Below the pieces are notes generated by a model. It ran no database searches and was not told the origin of the DNA. It worked only from the letters and a program-made list of their open reading frames with translations. A stretch of 64,000 bases of DNA from NCBI RefSeq assembly GCF_902729405.1, contig NZ_LR746496.1:1860001-1924000 (forward strand), read 5' to 3'. Below are positions 43,253 through 52,276 of the stretch, piece after piece. The position numbers and the translations under genes are program-made. The DNA comes from Acididesulfobacillus acetoxydans. Its GTDB lineage: Bacteria; Bacillota; Desulfitobacteriia; Desulfitobacteriales; Desulfitobacteriaceae. Positions within the stretch are counted from its first letter, which is position 1. Each line of letters starts with the position of its first letter.

Positions 43253-43576
43253 ATGTTAGTCGTTACCACTGAGAACATAAGAGGCTATGAGGTGACCGAT
43301 GTCAAAGGCCAGGTATTCGGAGTTGTGGTTCGCAGCCGGGGTTTAGGCGGGAATGTGGTAGCCGGTTTACGCAGTCTGGTCGGCGGGGAAATCCATGAAT
43401 ACACGGCCTTGCTGGAAGACACCCGTAAACAAGCGGTTGACCGCTTGGTGAGCAATGCGCAAGCCATGGGCGCTAATGCGGTCGTCATGATGAGATTTGA
43501 TTCCAGTGAAATTGGGCAGACCATGAGTGAAATTGTGGCCTATGGGACAGCGGTGGTCGTAGAGAAGAAGGGCTAA
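43253..43576 (+). CDS. YbjQ family protein (UPF0145)
   Basis: 107 residues from ATG 43253, with GGGGGAG about six bases upstream; this is the full length of the family. Conserved features: VVTTENIRGYEVTDVKGQVFG, RSRGLGGNVVAGLRSLVGGE, and an alpha/beta end reading ANAVVMMRFDSSEIG. Members form pentamers and are called heavy-metal-binding by similarity only; the role is unproven. It is convergent with the aldehyde oxidoreductase gene, with 57 bp between them. Confidence 0.9.
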   Translation: MLVVTTENIRGYEVTDVKGQVFGVVVRSRGLGGNVVAGLRSLVGGEIHEYTALLEDTRKQAVDRLVSNAQAMGANAVVMMRFDSSEIGQTMSEIVAYGTAVVVEKKG

Positions 43577-43633
43577 AATGGGGATAGCACTGAGGGTCGA
43601 TTTGCTGATTTTTGCTGGGCTGATCATTCTTGC

Positions 43634-45355
43634 TTAGAAGTCGAAAACCTGATCGATTTCTTCATCCGTAAAGTCCCAGGTGGCATTGTGGGGCGGGCAT
43701 TTCTCTTTGAAGAACTCCGGAAGGCGATCATCTTTGTTCGTGAAGCCGGCGGCTCGGTTGAAAGCGCGTTCGGTACGGAGGACGGTTTTACCCAATTCCG
43801 AAATGTCGTCACCCGTTAAGCTCAAACCATATTGGGCATTGAGCATATCCACGATGGCGTCAAAGGCCGCAGGGATGTCGAGGACGGCAAAGGCCACGAA
43901 AAGGCATAAGCCCGCACTATCGATGGCGGCAGTAGCAATCTGCAGGTTGCGTGACAATTCGACTTGTCCTTGTTTCTGCAAGGGATCGACATAGCCTCCG
44001 ACTTTTAAAATGTTGGCAGTGACAGCATACCCTGCCGTATGGTCCGCTCCCATGGGTGAGGTGGCAAACGTCAGGCCCTGTCCTTTGACGACCCGCGGGT
44101 CATAGGCCGGTATCCCCTGTCCTTTGACCACTGGGACACGTGTCACTCCTAAGGCTCTGCCGGTAAAAGCAGCCCCATTGCCAAGGATACGGCCCAAGTA
44201 GCTGCCTTTCTGTACTTCACTGAGCAGATTCAAGAGGCCTTGGCCGTCACCGAAGGGAATGACGCCGCCTTCCATGGCCACACCTACGGTTACCGCCGCT
44301 TCAATGGAGTCCAGCCCGATATCATCACAAATCCGGTCCGCTTGGGCAATGATATCCAAATCGTCGATCAGGCAGCCGGCCCCGAAGCCCCAAATCGTCT
44401 CATACTCAAAGCCGGAAGTAACATAATTTCCCTCTGGGTCATTATAGACTTGAGAACAACGAATCATGCAACCCAGATGACAGGCATGGGTCGGCTTGCC
44501 TTTGCGGGCCAGGATTGTGTCATATAGGGTTTCCCCGCTGATTTTGTCGGCGCCGAAAAAATTGCCGCGCCGGAAGTTTTGGGTTGGCAGGCCGCCCGCT
44601 TCATTCATGATATTGATGAGTATATCTGTCCCATATTGGGGCAGCCCCTGGCCCGTCACCGCGTGTTCGGTCAGGGCCTGGGCAAAAGCCTTGGCCGCCG
44701 CGCGGAATTTCTCGCCATTGACCAGCTCCGGCCCCGAGGAGTGGCTATCATCGATGGCAATATATTTGATTTGTTTCGAACCCATGACAGCGCCCATGCC
44801 GCCCCGCCCGGCGCTGCGCAGGTTGCCGTCCGGATCTTTTACTGAGATGTTGGCGGCCGTCATCCGATATTCGCCCGCCTGGCCAATCGTGAGCACGCCC
44901 ACATCAGCGCCGTATTTTTCACTCACCCTGTGAACGACCTCATAGTTACCTTTGCCAACAAGCTCTTTCTCTTCAGTAATTATCACGCCTTGGCTGTTGA
45001 TGTGGATGCAGTAAAAGGCTTTCCCCGGCGGCTTGCCCTCTATGATGACTGCCTTGATGCCGAGCCGCGTCAATTTCTGAGCCGCACTGCCCCCGGCATT
45101 GCTTTCTTTGATCCCTCCGGTGAGCGGGCTTTTCGCACCGACAGAAAGACGTCCGGAATTGGGCGCAGTAGTCGCAGACAAGAGTCCCGGCGCTAATATT
45201 AATTTGTTGTTGGCTCCCAATGGGTGGCACAACGGGTCAACTTCCTTAGCCACTATGGCCGAAGACAAAGCCCGCCCCCCGAGTGCCCGCCATTCCGGCG
45301 GAACCTCCTCTGTAACGGCTGTTAAATGGGTCAGGTTGATGCGGTAGATTTTCAT
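43634..45355 (-). CDS. aor: Aldehyde:ferredoxin oxidoreductase (tungstopterin AOR family)
   Basis: 573 residues, a little under the usual 600-620. It oxidises aldehydes to acids with ferredoxin, or in reverse reduces acids, using a bis-pterin tungsten cofactor and one 4Fe-4S cluster. The N-domain has LILAPGLLSATTAPNSGRLSV and the GGSAAQKL region. The cluster cysteines are C-x3-C-x3-C (ACHLGCMIRC) plus a distal Cys in IDSAGLCLF. Pterin-binding segments include RGGMGAVMGSKQIK and DDIGLDSIEA. It is divergent from an AcoR-like activator and has a perfect sigma-54 promoter (45497-45512). Beyond the activator lie the W-cofactor and W-transport genes. Confidence 0.95.
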   Translation of the reverse strand: MKIYRINLTHLTAVTEEVPPEWRALGGRALSSAIVAKEVDPLCHPLGANNKLILAPGLLSATTAPNSGRLSVGAKSPLTGGIKESNAGGSAAQKLTRLGIKAVIIEGKPPGKAFYCIHINSQGVIITEEKELVGKGNYEVVHRVSEKYGADVGVLTIGQAGEYRMTAANISVKDPDGNLRSAGRGGMGAVMGSKQIKYIAIDDSHSSGPELVNGEKFRAAAKAFAQALTEHAVTGQGLPQYGTDILINIMNEAGGLPTQNFRRGNFFGADKISGETLYDTILARKGKPTHACHLGCMIRCSQVYNDPEGNYVTSGFEYETIWGFGAGCLIDDLDIIAQADRICDDIGLDSIEAAVTVGVAMEGGVIPFGDGQGLLNLLSEVQKGSYLGRILGNGAAFTGRALGVTRVPVVKGQGIPAYDPRVVKGQGLTFATSPMGADHTAGYAVTANILKVGGYVDPLQKQGQVELSRNLQIATAAIDSAGLCLFVAFAVLDIPAAFDAIVDMLNAQYGLSLTGDDISELGKTVLRTERAFNRAAGFTNKDDRLPEFFKEKCPPHNATWDFTDEEIDQVFDF

Positions 45356-45496
45356 GAAACCCCTCCCTTTGCTTAGAATTCCCTCGTACTCGGATTATGG
45401 GGTCCGGACTGCCGGCGGTGCCGGGTAAGAAGGCCGCTTAGAATATGATCCTTAGAGCCGGAGTATCAAAGTGTCGGCTCTGTAAATATTGCATAT

Positions 45497-45512
45497 TGCA
45501 AGGACTGTGCCA
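45497..45512 (-). promoter_or_regulatory. Sigma-54 promoter of aor
   Basis: On the minus strand TGGCAC-agtcc-TTGCA, a perfect -24/-12 match. Transcription would start near 45485, leaving a leader of about 130 bases before the ATG at 45355. Confidence 0.92.
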
Positions 45513-45638
45513 ATACAGTTTTGCGGTCTGACTTTTTCCTCACCCCGGCTGCCATGCGGCTTGCGAGTGTCTTGGGCGTTTAGACAACGGTGTTCGGGCA
45601 CGAGGGGCCTGACTTCATGGCTCCCAGATAATACACTT

Positions 45639-45669
45639 CTGTTCCACGCCCTGCTCCAAAACGGAACAG
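45639..45669. promoter_or_regulatory. Candidate activator binding site (inverted repeat) upstream of aor
   Basis: CTGTTCC (45639-45645) and GGAACAG (45663-45669) form a perfect 7-bp inverted repeat with a 17-bp spacer, 127-157 bp upstream of the aor -24 element. That is a normal place for a sigma-54 activator. The two half-sites are 24 bp apart centre to centre, slightly more than two helical turns. Confidence 0.6.
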
Positions 45670-45694
45670 TGGGTGCGAAACACTTTCAAGGTTC

Positions 45695-45723
45695 TTGTAC
45701 AACATGGGATCCTATGCTATTCT
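45695..45723 (+). promoter_or_regulatory. Sigma-70 promoter of the AcoR-like activator gene
   Basis: TTGTAC (45695-45700), 17 bp, TATTCT (45718-45723). It lies 60 bp before the ATG and just downstream of the inverted repeat, so the activator could also influence itself. Confidence 0.7.
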
Positions 45724-45782
45724 GTTTTAAGACAGGATATTTTTAAAATATTGCCAACCGTTTGAACTTCGGAGGGACGGGT

Positions 45783-47492
45783 ATGAAAAGCGCTTGGGTT
45801 GCTTTTGTCCATGGTGAAGAGCCCATCGGGGTCGAACCGGTTATTTTGCGCTCTTGGCAGCGCTGCCTCAACCATATGATCGATTACGAGCGGATTGCAG
45901 ACAATGACATCTTGCCGGCGCGTTTACTGGAAGAACGTTTGCACCTGGAGGAGTCTTTATTGCATGCGGCCCGCCCTGTCCTTTCCCTGCTTTTTAATAT
46001 TCTAAAAGGATGCAATCACGCGCTTCTCTTGAGTGACCGGGACGGTTATATTATGGATTCGCGTGGGGATCCTTTCTTCTTAACGAAGTCCCGGACGGTT
46101 TACTTAACACCGGGTGTTTCTTGGCGTGAGACTGTGAAAGGAACAAACGCGATCGGCACGGCTTTAATTGAAAAAACTCCCGTACGCGTTCTCGGGGCGG
46201 AACACTTTGTCCAGGAGAATCACTTTCTCTGCTCTTGGGCGGCCCCCATCCTCGGCCCGGACGCCGGTACCATCGGTATCCTGGACATCAGCGCTCACGC
46301 CGCACTTAGCCAAGCCCGCTTTCTGGAGTTGGCGATTCTGGGTGCTCGCATGATCGAAGTGAATCTTCGTCTTGCGAACTACGAACGCAGAGAAACCACT
46401 CCGATCTGCGGCTCTACCCCTTATTTCGAAACCGCAGCCGTCGGTTCCCCCCCACTCCTTCGTCCATTGCCGGCTTCCGACGATTCCCAGCTTCTGACAT
46501 ATCCTCTTTGGGTTGGCTCCGGCGAGGCCAGCCGCCGGATTTTACAGCGAGCGGCTAAAGTCGCGGCGACATCGACCTCTGTCCTCCTCCTGGGAGAGAG
46601 CGGCACGGGCAAAGAAATCATCGCCCGGCATATTCACCTTCTCAGCCCCCGCCGGGACGGGCCTTTTGTCGCACTCAATTGTTCCGCCCTGCCGGATTCC
46701 TTGGTGGAAAGCGAACTTTTTGGCTATGCGGAAGGGGCTTTTACGGGGGCAAAACGCGGAGGCAAGCCGGGCAAGTTTGAATTGGCCCGAAGGGGAACTA
46801 TTTTTTTGGACGAAATCGGGGACATTTCTGTCAAGGTACAGTTGGCTCTCCTCAGGGTGCTCCAGGATAAGGAAATTTACCGTATCGGCTCGGGAAAGGC
46901 GCGGCCCCTGGATGTGCGCGTGATTGCGGCGACCCATCGCAATTTGGCTGACTTGGTACACCAAGGCAAGTTTCGGCTCGATCTCTATTACCGGTTAAAA
47001 GTGATTACGATCGATCTTCCCCCCTTGCGGGAACGCCTTCACGACGTGTTCGACTTGGTTCCCCATTTTATGGCTAAGTTCTGCCCTGACGGTAAAATCC
47101 GGCAAATTGCGCCCGAAGTTTACTCAGCCTTTCTCGCTTATTCCTGGCCCGGTAATGTCCGTGAGTTGGAAAACTGTGTGGAAAGCATGTGCGCCTTGGC
47201 GAACGGTCCCTGCCTAACGGTCGAGGATCTTCCTCCCGAAATTCTGTGCCCGACCACGGACCTGGGCTCTCAGGAGATTAAAGCAGCGCAAGAGGTTGAA
47301 CCCCACACCCAATCTCCGTTGTCGTCCGCCGGGACACCGCCAGCCGGACTATTACGCGTCCAGACGCGGGAGACCATTTTGGAGGCTCTCAGCCGTTCAG
47401 GAGGCAGGATCGCTCCGGCGGCCCGTTTGCTGGGCATCGGACGCAACACCCTCTACCGAAAACTGAAGGAGTTGGAAATCAAACTTCATTAA
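45783..47492 (+). CDS. Sigma-54-dependent activator, AcoR-like, with GAF sensor
   Basis: 569 residues from ATG 45783 (GGAGGG six bases upstream). The N-terminal part matches AcoR-type proteins: [18 protein letters not shown] opening helix, then a GAF domain (about 60-215; [58 protein letters not shown]). AAA+ with Walker [15 protein letters not shown] and Walker [11 protein letters not shown]. Fis-type HTH at the end ([20 protein letters not shown]). AcoR relatives respond to small carbonyl compounds such as acetoin; here the divergent aor and its sigma-54 promoter indicate aldehyde or tungsten-enzyme control. The ligand is inferred only. Confidence 0.95.
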   Translation: MKSAWVAFVHGEEPIGVEPVILRSWQRCLNHMIDYERIADNDILPARLLEERLHLEESLLHAARPVLSLLFNILKGCNHALLLSDRDGYIMDSRGDPFFLTKSRTVYLTPGVSWRETVKGTNAIGTALIEKTPVRVLGAEHFVQENHFLCSWAAPILGPDAGTIGILDISAHAALSQARFLELAILGARMIEVNLRLANYERRETTPICGSTPYFETAAVGSPPLLRPLPASDDSQLLTYPLWVGSGEASRRILQRAAKVAATSTSVLLLGESGTGKEIIARHIHLLSPRRDGPFVALNCSALPDSLVESELFGYAEGAFTGAKRGGKPGKFELARRGTIFLDEIGDISVKVQLALLRVLQDKEIYRIGSGKARPLDVRVIAATHRNLADLVHQGKFRLDLYYRLKVITIDLPPLRERLHDVFDLVPHFMAKFCPDGKIRQIAPEVYSAFLAYSWPGNVRELENCVESMCALANGPCLTVEDLPPEILCPTTDLGSQEIKAAQEVEPHTQSPLSSAGTPPAGLLRVQTRETILEALSRSGGRIAPAARLLGIGRNTLYRKLKELEIKLH

Positions 47493-47595
47493 GGATTAGC
47501 GGGAGGGGCAAAAGGAGCACTGCGCACCCATAAAATACGGCGGAAGAGTTCAGTCATTTGCAGAGGGAAGACTCGCCGGGAAGGAGGGGATTTCT

Positions 47596-47820
47596 GTGGA
47601 GGTTACCATTAAACTCTTTGCCACACTCCGGGAGGGGCGATTTAAGGCTGTCACATGGGACCTGTCTGAAGGGACAGTTGTTGGTGAAGTCCTTGAACGC
47701 CTGAATATAAAGCAGGAAGAGGTGTCCGTCCTTTTGGTCAACGGACGGGAAGCCAAGGTTTGTCAGGTTCTCAGCGAAGGTGACGTGATGTCCGCTTTTC
47801 CCCCGATCGGCGGGGGATAA
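47596..47820 (+). CDS. MoaD/ThiS-like sulfur carrier protein
   Basis: 74 residues from GTG 47596, with GGAGGGG six bases upstream. A beta-grasp fold is indicated by EVTIKLFATLREGRF, and the protein ends FPPIGGG, whose C-terminal Gly-Gly is adenylated and then carries thiocarboxylate sulfur. In tungsten/molybdenum cofactor synthesis it donates the dithiolene sulfurs through MoaE. Its neighbour is a ThiF/MoeB-like adenylyltransferase. Together with the AOR gene and the MoeA genes it likely serves tungstopterin synthesis. No MoaE, MoaA or MoaC is in the window. Confidence 0.9.
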   Translation: MEVTIKLFATLREGRFKAVTWDLSEGTVVGEVLERLNIKQEEVSVLLVNGREAKVCQVLSEGDVMSAFPPIGGG

Positions 47821-47970
47821 AGAAAACTAGTTTGTCATAGAGAAAATGGAGATCGTGCCCGACGATGTCTGCCTTTTCGTATCGGCTGACTCTAATCCGG
47901 ACCGTTGATAATCCTCATCCGCTCTGCCCCTTTGACGAAATTTAATGGTGTTTTGAGGGAGGTTCTAGCC

Positions 47971-48678
47971 GTGGAACCGAAGAAATTCGCCGACCGCTAT
48001 TTGCGTAATCAGAAAACGATTTCTCAGGATGAGCAGGCAAAACTGGCAAAGGCGACAGTGGTTATTGCAGGTTGCGGGGGTCTGGGTGGATATATCAGTG
48101 AAGAGATGGCCCGGGTGGGGGTCGGTCACCTGGTCCTGATCGACGGGGACCGAATCGATGTGACCAACCTGAATCGCCAAATTCTGGCTGCCGAAGACAA
48201 TATCGGTGAGTGGAAGGCCGAAGCGGGACGGGAGCGAATTCGGCGGATTAATTCAGGTACGAAAGTAGATGCCGCTTGCGCTTGGTTCAGGGAAGAAGAT
48301 TCCGCGCAGCTTTTGGCGGGAGCCGATCTGGTTTGCGATGCTTTGGATTCCCTTTCTGCCCGCTTAGCCTTGGAACGTTCCTGCCATACGCTGGGAATTC
48401 CGCTGCTTTATGCCGCTATCGGCGGCTGGTTTGGGATTTTGGGTCTTAGCTTCCCGGGGGAGTATTGTGTGGCCCGATTATTGAAAGGAGGGGACAAGGG
48501 GATTGAGACGCTCTGGGGCAACCCGGCTTTTACCCCCGCCGTCGTGGCAAGTTTGGCGGTGGCGGAAGGGGTTAAGGTGCTCACAGGAAAATCCCCGGCC
48601 CTGCGTGGTTCCTGGCTGCAAATCGATTTATTGGCCATGGAGTTTGAACTTTTCAGGCTTTCGGGGGAGACTTTGTGA
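47971..48678 (+). CDS. ThiF/MoeB/HesA-type adenylyltransferase
   Basis: 235 residues from GTG 47971, seven bases after GGAGG; a longer reading from 47905 has no site. The nucleotide-binding motif is VVIAGCGGLGGYISEEMARVGVGHLVLIDGDRID, with VTNLNRQI (the R that contacts ATP) and DALDSLSARLALE. It adenylates the C-terminal glycine of the MoaD-like carrier encoded 150 bp upstream. The CxxC zinc pair of canonical MoeB is not visible, as in HesA-type proteins. It ends 109 bp before moeA. Same operon as the carrier. Confidence 0.9.
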   Translation: MEPKKFADRYLRNQKTISQDEQAKLAKATVVIAGCGGLGGYISEEMARVGVGHLVLIDGDRIDVTNLNRQILAAEDNIGEWKAEAGRERIRRINSGTKVDAACAWFREEDSAQLLAGADLVCDALDSLSARLALERSCHTLGIPLLYAAIGGWFGILGLSFPGEYCVARLLKGGDKGIETLWGNPAFTPAVVASLAVAEGVKVLTGKSPALRGSWLQIDLLAMEFELFRLSGETL

Positions 48679-48787
48679 AAGCACCTTGTGCGCCTGCAAA
48701 CTAAGCATTTTGATCGCGTATTTTTACCGCCTGGGGATTGCGACCGCTATAATCCCTCAGGACGGCGGGGGTAGGGGAGGATTGAAC

Positions 48788-50032
48788 ATGGGGTGGGGCA
48801 AGGAACTTTTTTCCGTGATCACTCTGGACGATGCTTTAAAGGTGCTGGAACCTTACGTCCGGCCCTTATATGAAAGGAGAGAAGAAGTTCCCCTCAGCGC
48901 ATCCTGGGGGCGGGTCGTGGCCGTTGATGTTCCCGCCGGGGGACCGCTGCCGCATTTTCGAAAGTCGACGGTGGACGGTTTGGCAGTCCGGGCCCAGGAT
49001 ACCTTTGGCGCAAGCGAAAGTCTGCCGGCCCTGGTGCAAGTGCGGGGTGAAGTCACGATGGGGCGGGCCCCGCGGGAAACCTTGGAATCGGGGCAAAGCC
49101 TTCTTATCCCTACGGGTGGAATGCTTCCGGCGCAGGCCGACGCGGTGGTCATGTTGGAACACCTGGAAGATTTCGGCCAAGGGCTTTACGGGGTGACGAA
49201 AGCGGTGGCACCCGGAGAAAATGTCATTGACATCGGAGAGGATGTGCAGGCCGGCGAGGTTATCCTGCCCCAATACACCGTCATCCGGGCGCAGGAGATG
49301 GGGCTGCTTGCTTCCCAGGGTATCCTGAGCGTTCCGGTTCTGCCCCGTGTGCGGGTGGGAATTCTCTCCACCGGAGATGAAATCGTATCCCCCGAGTCGG
49401 AACCGCAGCCTGCCCAATCGCGGGATATCAATGGCTACACCCTTTTGGGTCAAGCCGTCGCAGCCGGATTTGCAACGCATTACTATGGTATCGCCGCGGA
49501 TGAACCCGCTGAGTTGCGGCCCGTTTTGGAGCAGATGCTGGCGGAAAATGATGTGGTCATACTTTCCGGAGGAAGCTCCGTGGGGGCGAGGGATTTGACG
49601 GCTCAGATGGTGGATGAATTGGGGAGGCCGGGGCTTCTTTTTCATGGTTTGGCTTTGAGACCCGGCAAGCCGACAATTGGGGGAGTGGTGGGGGGTAAGA
49701 TCATCATCGGTTTACCGGGGCATCCCGCCTCAGCGATGGTCGTGTTCGACACTCTGGTCAGGCCCCTCTTGGATGGTTCACGACGGCGGCCGGAGTTCCC
49801 TTTGCCGCAGGCAGAGCTTACCCAAAACGTCTATTCGGGAACAGGGCGCGAAGAGTTTATCCGGGTGCGTCTCGAACAGAAAGATGAGTTGTGGTTGGCC
49901 GAACCCGTGCGTGGGAAATCCGGTCTCATCCGGACCATGGTTTTAGCGAACGGGCTGGTGCATATCCCTTTGAATGTTGAAGGGATCCAGGCCGGCGAAA
50001 AGGTGAGAGTGCGGCCCCTGAGACGATTTTAA
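48788..50032 (+). CDS. moeA: Molybdopterin molybdenumtransferase MoeA
   Basis: 414 residues from ATG 48788, with GGGGAGGATTGAAC before it; a longer open reading back to 48503 overlaps the thiF-like gene. It inserts molybdate or tungstate into adenylylated pterin. The domains are normal: PHFRKSTVDGLAVRAQDT, IPTGGMLPAQADAVVMLEH, ILSTGDEIVSPES, VILSGGSSVGARDL and GLPGHPASAMVVFDTLVRP (MPT-binding, metal-inserting site). The next gene is a second MoeA with an added domain. Having two copies, one next to an aldehyde oxidoreductase, is typical of organisms that separate Mo and W insertion. Confidence 0.95.
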   Translation: MGWGKELFSVITLDDALKVLEPYVRPLYERREEVPLSASWGRVVAVDVPAGGPLPHFRKSTVDGLAVRAQDTFGASESLPALVQVRGEVTMGRAPRETLESGQSLLIPTGGMLPAQADAVVMLEHLEDFGQGLYGVTKAVAPGENVIDIGEDVQAGEVILPQYTVIRAQEMGLLASQGILSVPVLPRVRVGILSTGDEIVSPESEPQPAQSRDINGYTLLGQAVAAGFATHYYGIAADEPAELRPVLEQMLAENDVVILSGGSSVGARDLTAQMVDELGRPGLLFHGLALRPGKPTIGGVVGGKIIIGLPGHPASAMVVFDTLVRPLLDGSRRRPEFPLPQAELTQNVYSGTGREEFIRVRLEQKDELWLAEPVRGKSGLIRTMVLANGLVHIPLNVEGIQAGEKVRVRPLRRF

Positions 50033-50052
50033 AGCAAAGCTGTCAAAGAGTG

Positions 50053-50167
50053 AACTCGTTCAGCTAAAGCTGAACATCGAGACTTCGGTGGGGGAGTTTA
50101 CCCCCCGAAGCGGGGTACGTGGGACCCACTCCCACTTGCAGAAGTGGGAGTCTTCACTTTGGATAAA
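50053..50167 (+). repeat. Structured intergenic repeat, copy C
   Basis: AACTCGTTCAGCTAAAGCTG starts the element. It continues GAGACTTCGG-TGGGGGAGTTTACCCCCC and ends in a hairpin, CTCCCACTT/AAGTGGGAG, then TCTTCACTTTGGATAAATTG. The flanking CAAAGAGTGAA (50045) can pair with TTCACTTTG (50153), closing the element. It separates moeA and the MoeA fusion gene. Confidence 0.75.
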
Positions 50168-50265
50168 TTGTTGGCGGAAAAGTTTCTTTAAAAGGGCTCT
50201 GTCCGGATCTCTAAAGTTGAATTGACTTTGGCCGAGTATAGGTAAGTTGGGATGGGGGAGCGAGT

Positions 50266-52197
50266 ATGGAGCAGAAGATCTATTTGCAAAACCAGGCTTG
50301 GGAAGAGGCCTTGGCCTTGATGATGAGAGAACTCGGCCCGCGTTGTCAGCCGGAAAACGAGCCCATAAAGGTCAGCTGTGCTTTGGGCAGAATCACCGGG
50401 GAAACGGTGCGTGCACAGCGCAGCTCTCCCCACTATCCGGCCGCTGCCATGGATGGCTATGCCGTGCGGGCCCGAGAGACATTTGGGCTCAATGAGCGGC
50501 AGCCGCGCTGGTTTCAACTCGGCAGTGAGGCGCTTTCCGTGGATACGGGGGACCCCATGCCGAAAGGGATGGACGCTGTGGTGATGCTGGAAGAAGTCTT
50601 GAATAAGACGGAGGAAGCGGTCTTATTGCAACAGGCCGTAGTCCCTTGGAGTAACGTACGCGCCGTTGGCGAAGATATTGTGGAAGGAGAAATCCTGCTG
50701 CCTATTCATCACCGCCTTCGCCCCCAGGACCTTGGGGCCTTGCTGGCGGGGGGGGTTACGGAACTCGCGGTGCGGCGCAAGCCGCGGGTGGGTATTTTGC
50801 CCACGGGGGATGAGATCCGGGCACCGGGCCAACCTTTGAATGTGGGCGAGATTGTCGACAGTAATTCCACAGTTCTCTCCGCTTTGATCGCCGAGTGGGG
50901 CGGAGAGGCAAAAGTCTGGCCAATAGTGGCAGACGACTGGGATCAATTGGAGAATGCCGTCCTCGCAATGGAGGCCAGCCAGGATATCTTGGTCATCATT
51001 GCCGGGTCCTCCCAAGGCAGGGATGACTACACCGTTCCCCTGATCGAAAAGTTTGGCCGGATTTATGCTCACGGGATGGCGATTAAGCCGGGCAAACCGG
51101 CCATGCTGGGTGAGATTAAAGGAAAACCGGTGATCGGCATCCCGGGATACCCTGTTTCTGCCTTTTTGACGGCCCGGCTTTTTTTGCGGGCTTGGATCAA
51201 ACACGAACTGGGTCTGCCCAGCGGCACACTGCCCGTTATGCGGGCTTTCTTGAACAAAAAGGTGTTTTCCGGTTTGGGAAGTGAAGAATTCGTTCGGGTC
51301 AAGGTGGGGCGGGTGGGGGAGCGCTGGGTTGCCGCTCCGATCAGCCGGGGAGCCGGCGTCACGATGAGTCTGGTCCGGGCTGATGGCATCTTGAGGGTGC
51401 CCCGCTTGCAGGAAGGTTTCCATGAAGGTGCGCCCGTACAGGTGGAACTACTGCGTCCTCAGGAGGAACTGGAAGAAACTTTAATCTGCATCGGCTCGCA
51501 TGACCTCACACTCGATCTGATGGACAGCTATCTCAAAATGAACGGGCGCCACGGGGCCTTGGCTTCAGCCCATGTCGGCAGCCTGGCGGGGCTCATGGCT
51601 TTGCGCAAAGGGGAAGCCCATCTGGCTGGGGTACACCTTTTGGACCCGGAAAGCGGGGAATATAACCGGCCTTATTTAGAGCGCCTCCTGCCCCAACGCC
51701 GGATCGCCCTGGTCAATCTGGTCTACCGCACCCAAGGGCTGTTGGTGGCACGGGGCAACCCTCTTAAGCTTCGGACGCTGGCGGACCTGGCGGACGGCAG
51801 ACTGCGTTTCGTAAATAGGCAGGGTGGATCCGGGACACGCGTTCTTCTGGATTACCTCTTGGCACAAGAGGGAGTAGACAAGCAACAAATTCTTGGTTAC
51901 GACCGGGAAGAGTTCACCCACCTGGGAGTGGCGGTGGCCATTGCTTCGGGCAGCGCCGATGCAGGCTTGGGCATCCAGAGTGCCGCTTTGTCTCTGGGGC
52001 TTGATTTCATTCCTATCGGGGAGGAACGCTATGATCTGGCCATTCCGCAAGAATATCTGGCCGATCGCCGGATAGAGATGCTGTTGGAAGTTATCGCAAG
52101 CCCGGATTTTCAGGCGGAAGTTCGGGCCATGGGAGGATATGACCTGCGGGACGCGGGGAAATTCATGAACGGGCCGGGGGAAACACAGGCTGAGTGA
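50266..52197 (+). CDS. MoeA fused to a periplasmic-binding-like domain
   Basis: 643 residues from ATG 50266 (GGGGGAGCG upstream). Residues about 1-405 are a full MoeA (YPAAAMDGYAVRARETFG, VVMLEEV, ILPTGDEIRAPGQ, VDSNSTVLSALI, IAGSSQGRDDYT, GIPGYPVSAFLTARLF). Residues about 415-640 are a periplasmic-binding-like domain (LICIGSHDLTLDLMD, HVGSLAGLMALRKGEAHLAGVHLLDPESGEYN, NRQGGSGTRVLLDYLL) of the kind also fused to HTH domains in Mo/W regulators. The fusion may bind pterin-bound metal or oxyanion and pass it to the MoeA part. Whether it prefers W or Mo cannot be read. Confidence 0.93.
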   Translation: MEQKIYLQNQAWEEALALMMRELGPRCQPENEPIKVSCALGRITGETVRAQRSSPHYPAAAMDGYAVRARETFGLNERQPRWFQLGSEALSVDTGDPMPKGMDAVVMLEEVLNKTEEAVLLQQAVVPWSNVRAVGEDIVEGEILLPIHHRLRPQDLGALLAGGVTELAVRRKPRVGILPTGDEIRAPGQPLNVGEIVDSNSTVLSALIAEWGGEAKVWPIVADDWDQLENAVLAMEASQDILVIIAGSSQGRDDYTVPLIEKFGRIYAHGMAIKPGKPAMLGEIKGKPVIGIPGYPVSAFLTARLFLRAWIKHELGLPSGTLPVMRAFLNKKVFSGLGSEEFVRVKVGRVGERWVAAPISRGAGVTMSLVRADGILRVPRLQEGFHEGAPVQVELLRPQEELEETLICIGSHDLTLDLMDSYLKMNGRHGALASAHVGSLAGLMALRKGEAHLAGVHLLDPESGEYNRPYLERLLPQRRIALVNLVYRTQGLLVARGNPLKLRTLADLADGRLRFVNRQGGSGTRVLLDYLLAQEGVDKQQILGYDREEFTHLGVAVAIASGSADAGLGIQSAALSLGLDFIPIGEERYDLAIPQEYLADRRIEMLLEVIASPDFQAEVRAMGGYDLRDAGKFMNGPGETQAE

Positions 52198-52276
52198 ATC
52201 CAGAAAGCCCCGGGGAATAGTTCGGAGTGTCATCAGGGGAGGGCCCTGTACTTTTCAGCCCAAGAATGTGTGACCC

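Noticed and set aside
42910-43278. Minus-strand 122-codon reading before and over the YbjQ start
   Set aside because: No ribosome site, no family resemblance, and it overlaps the N-terminus of a confident gene.
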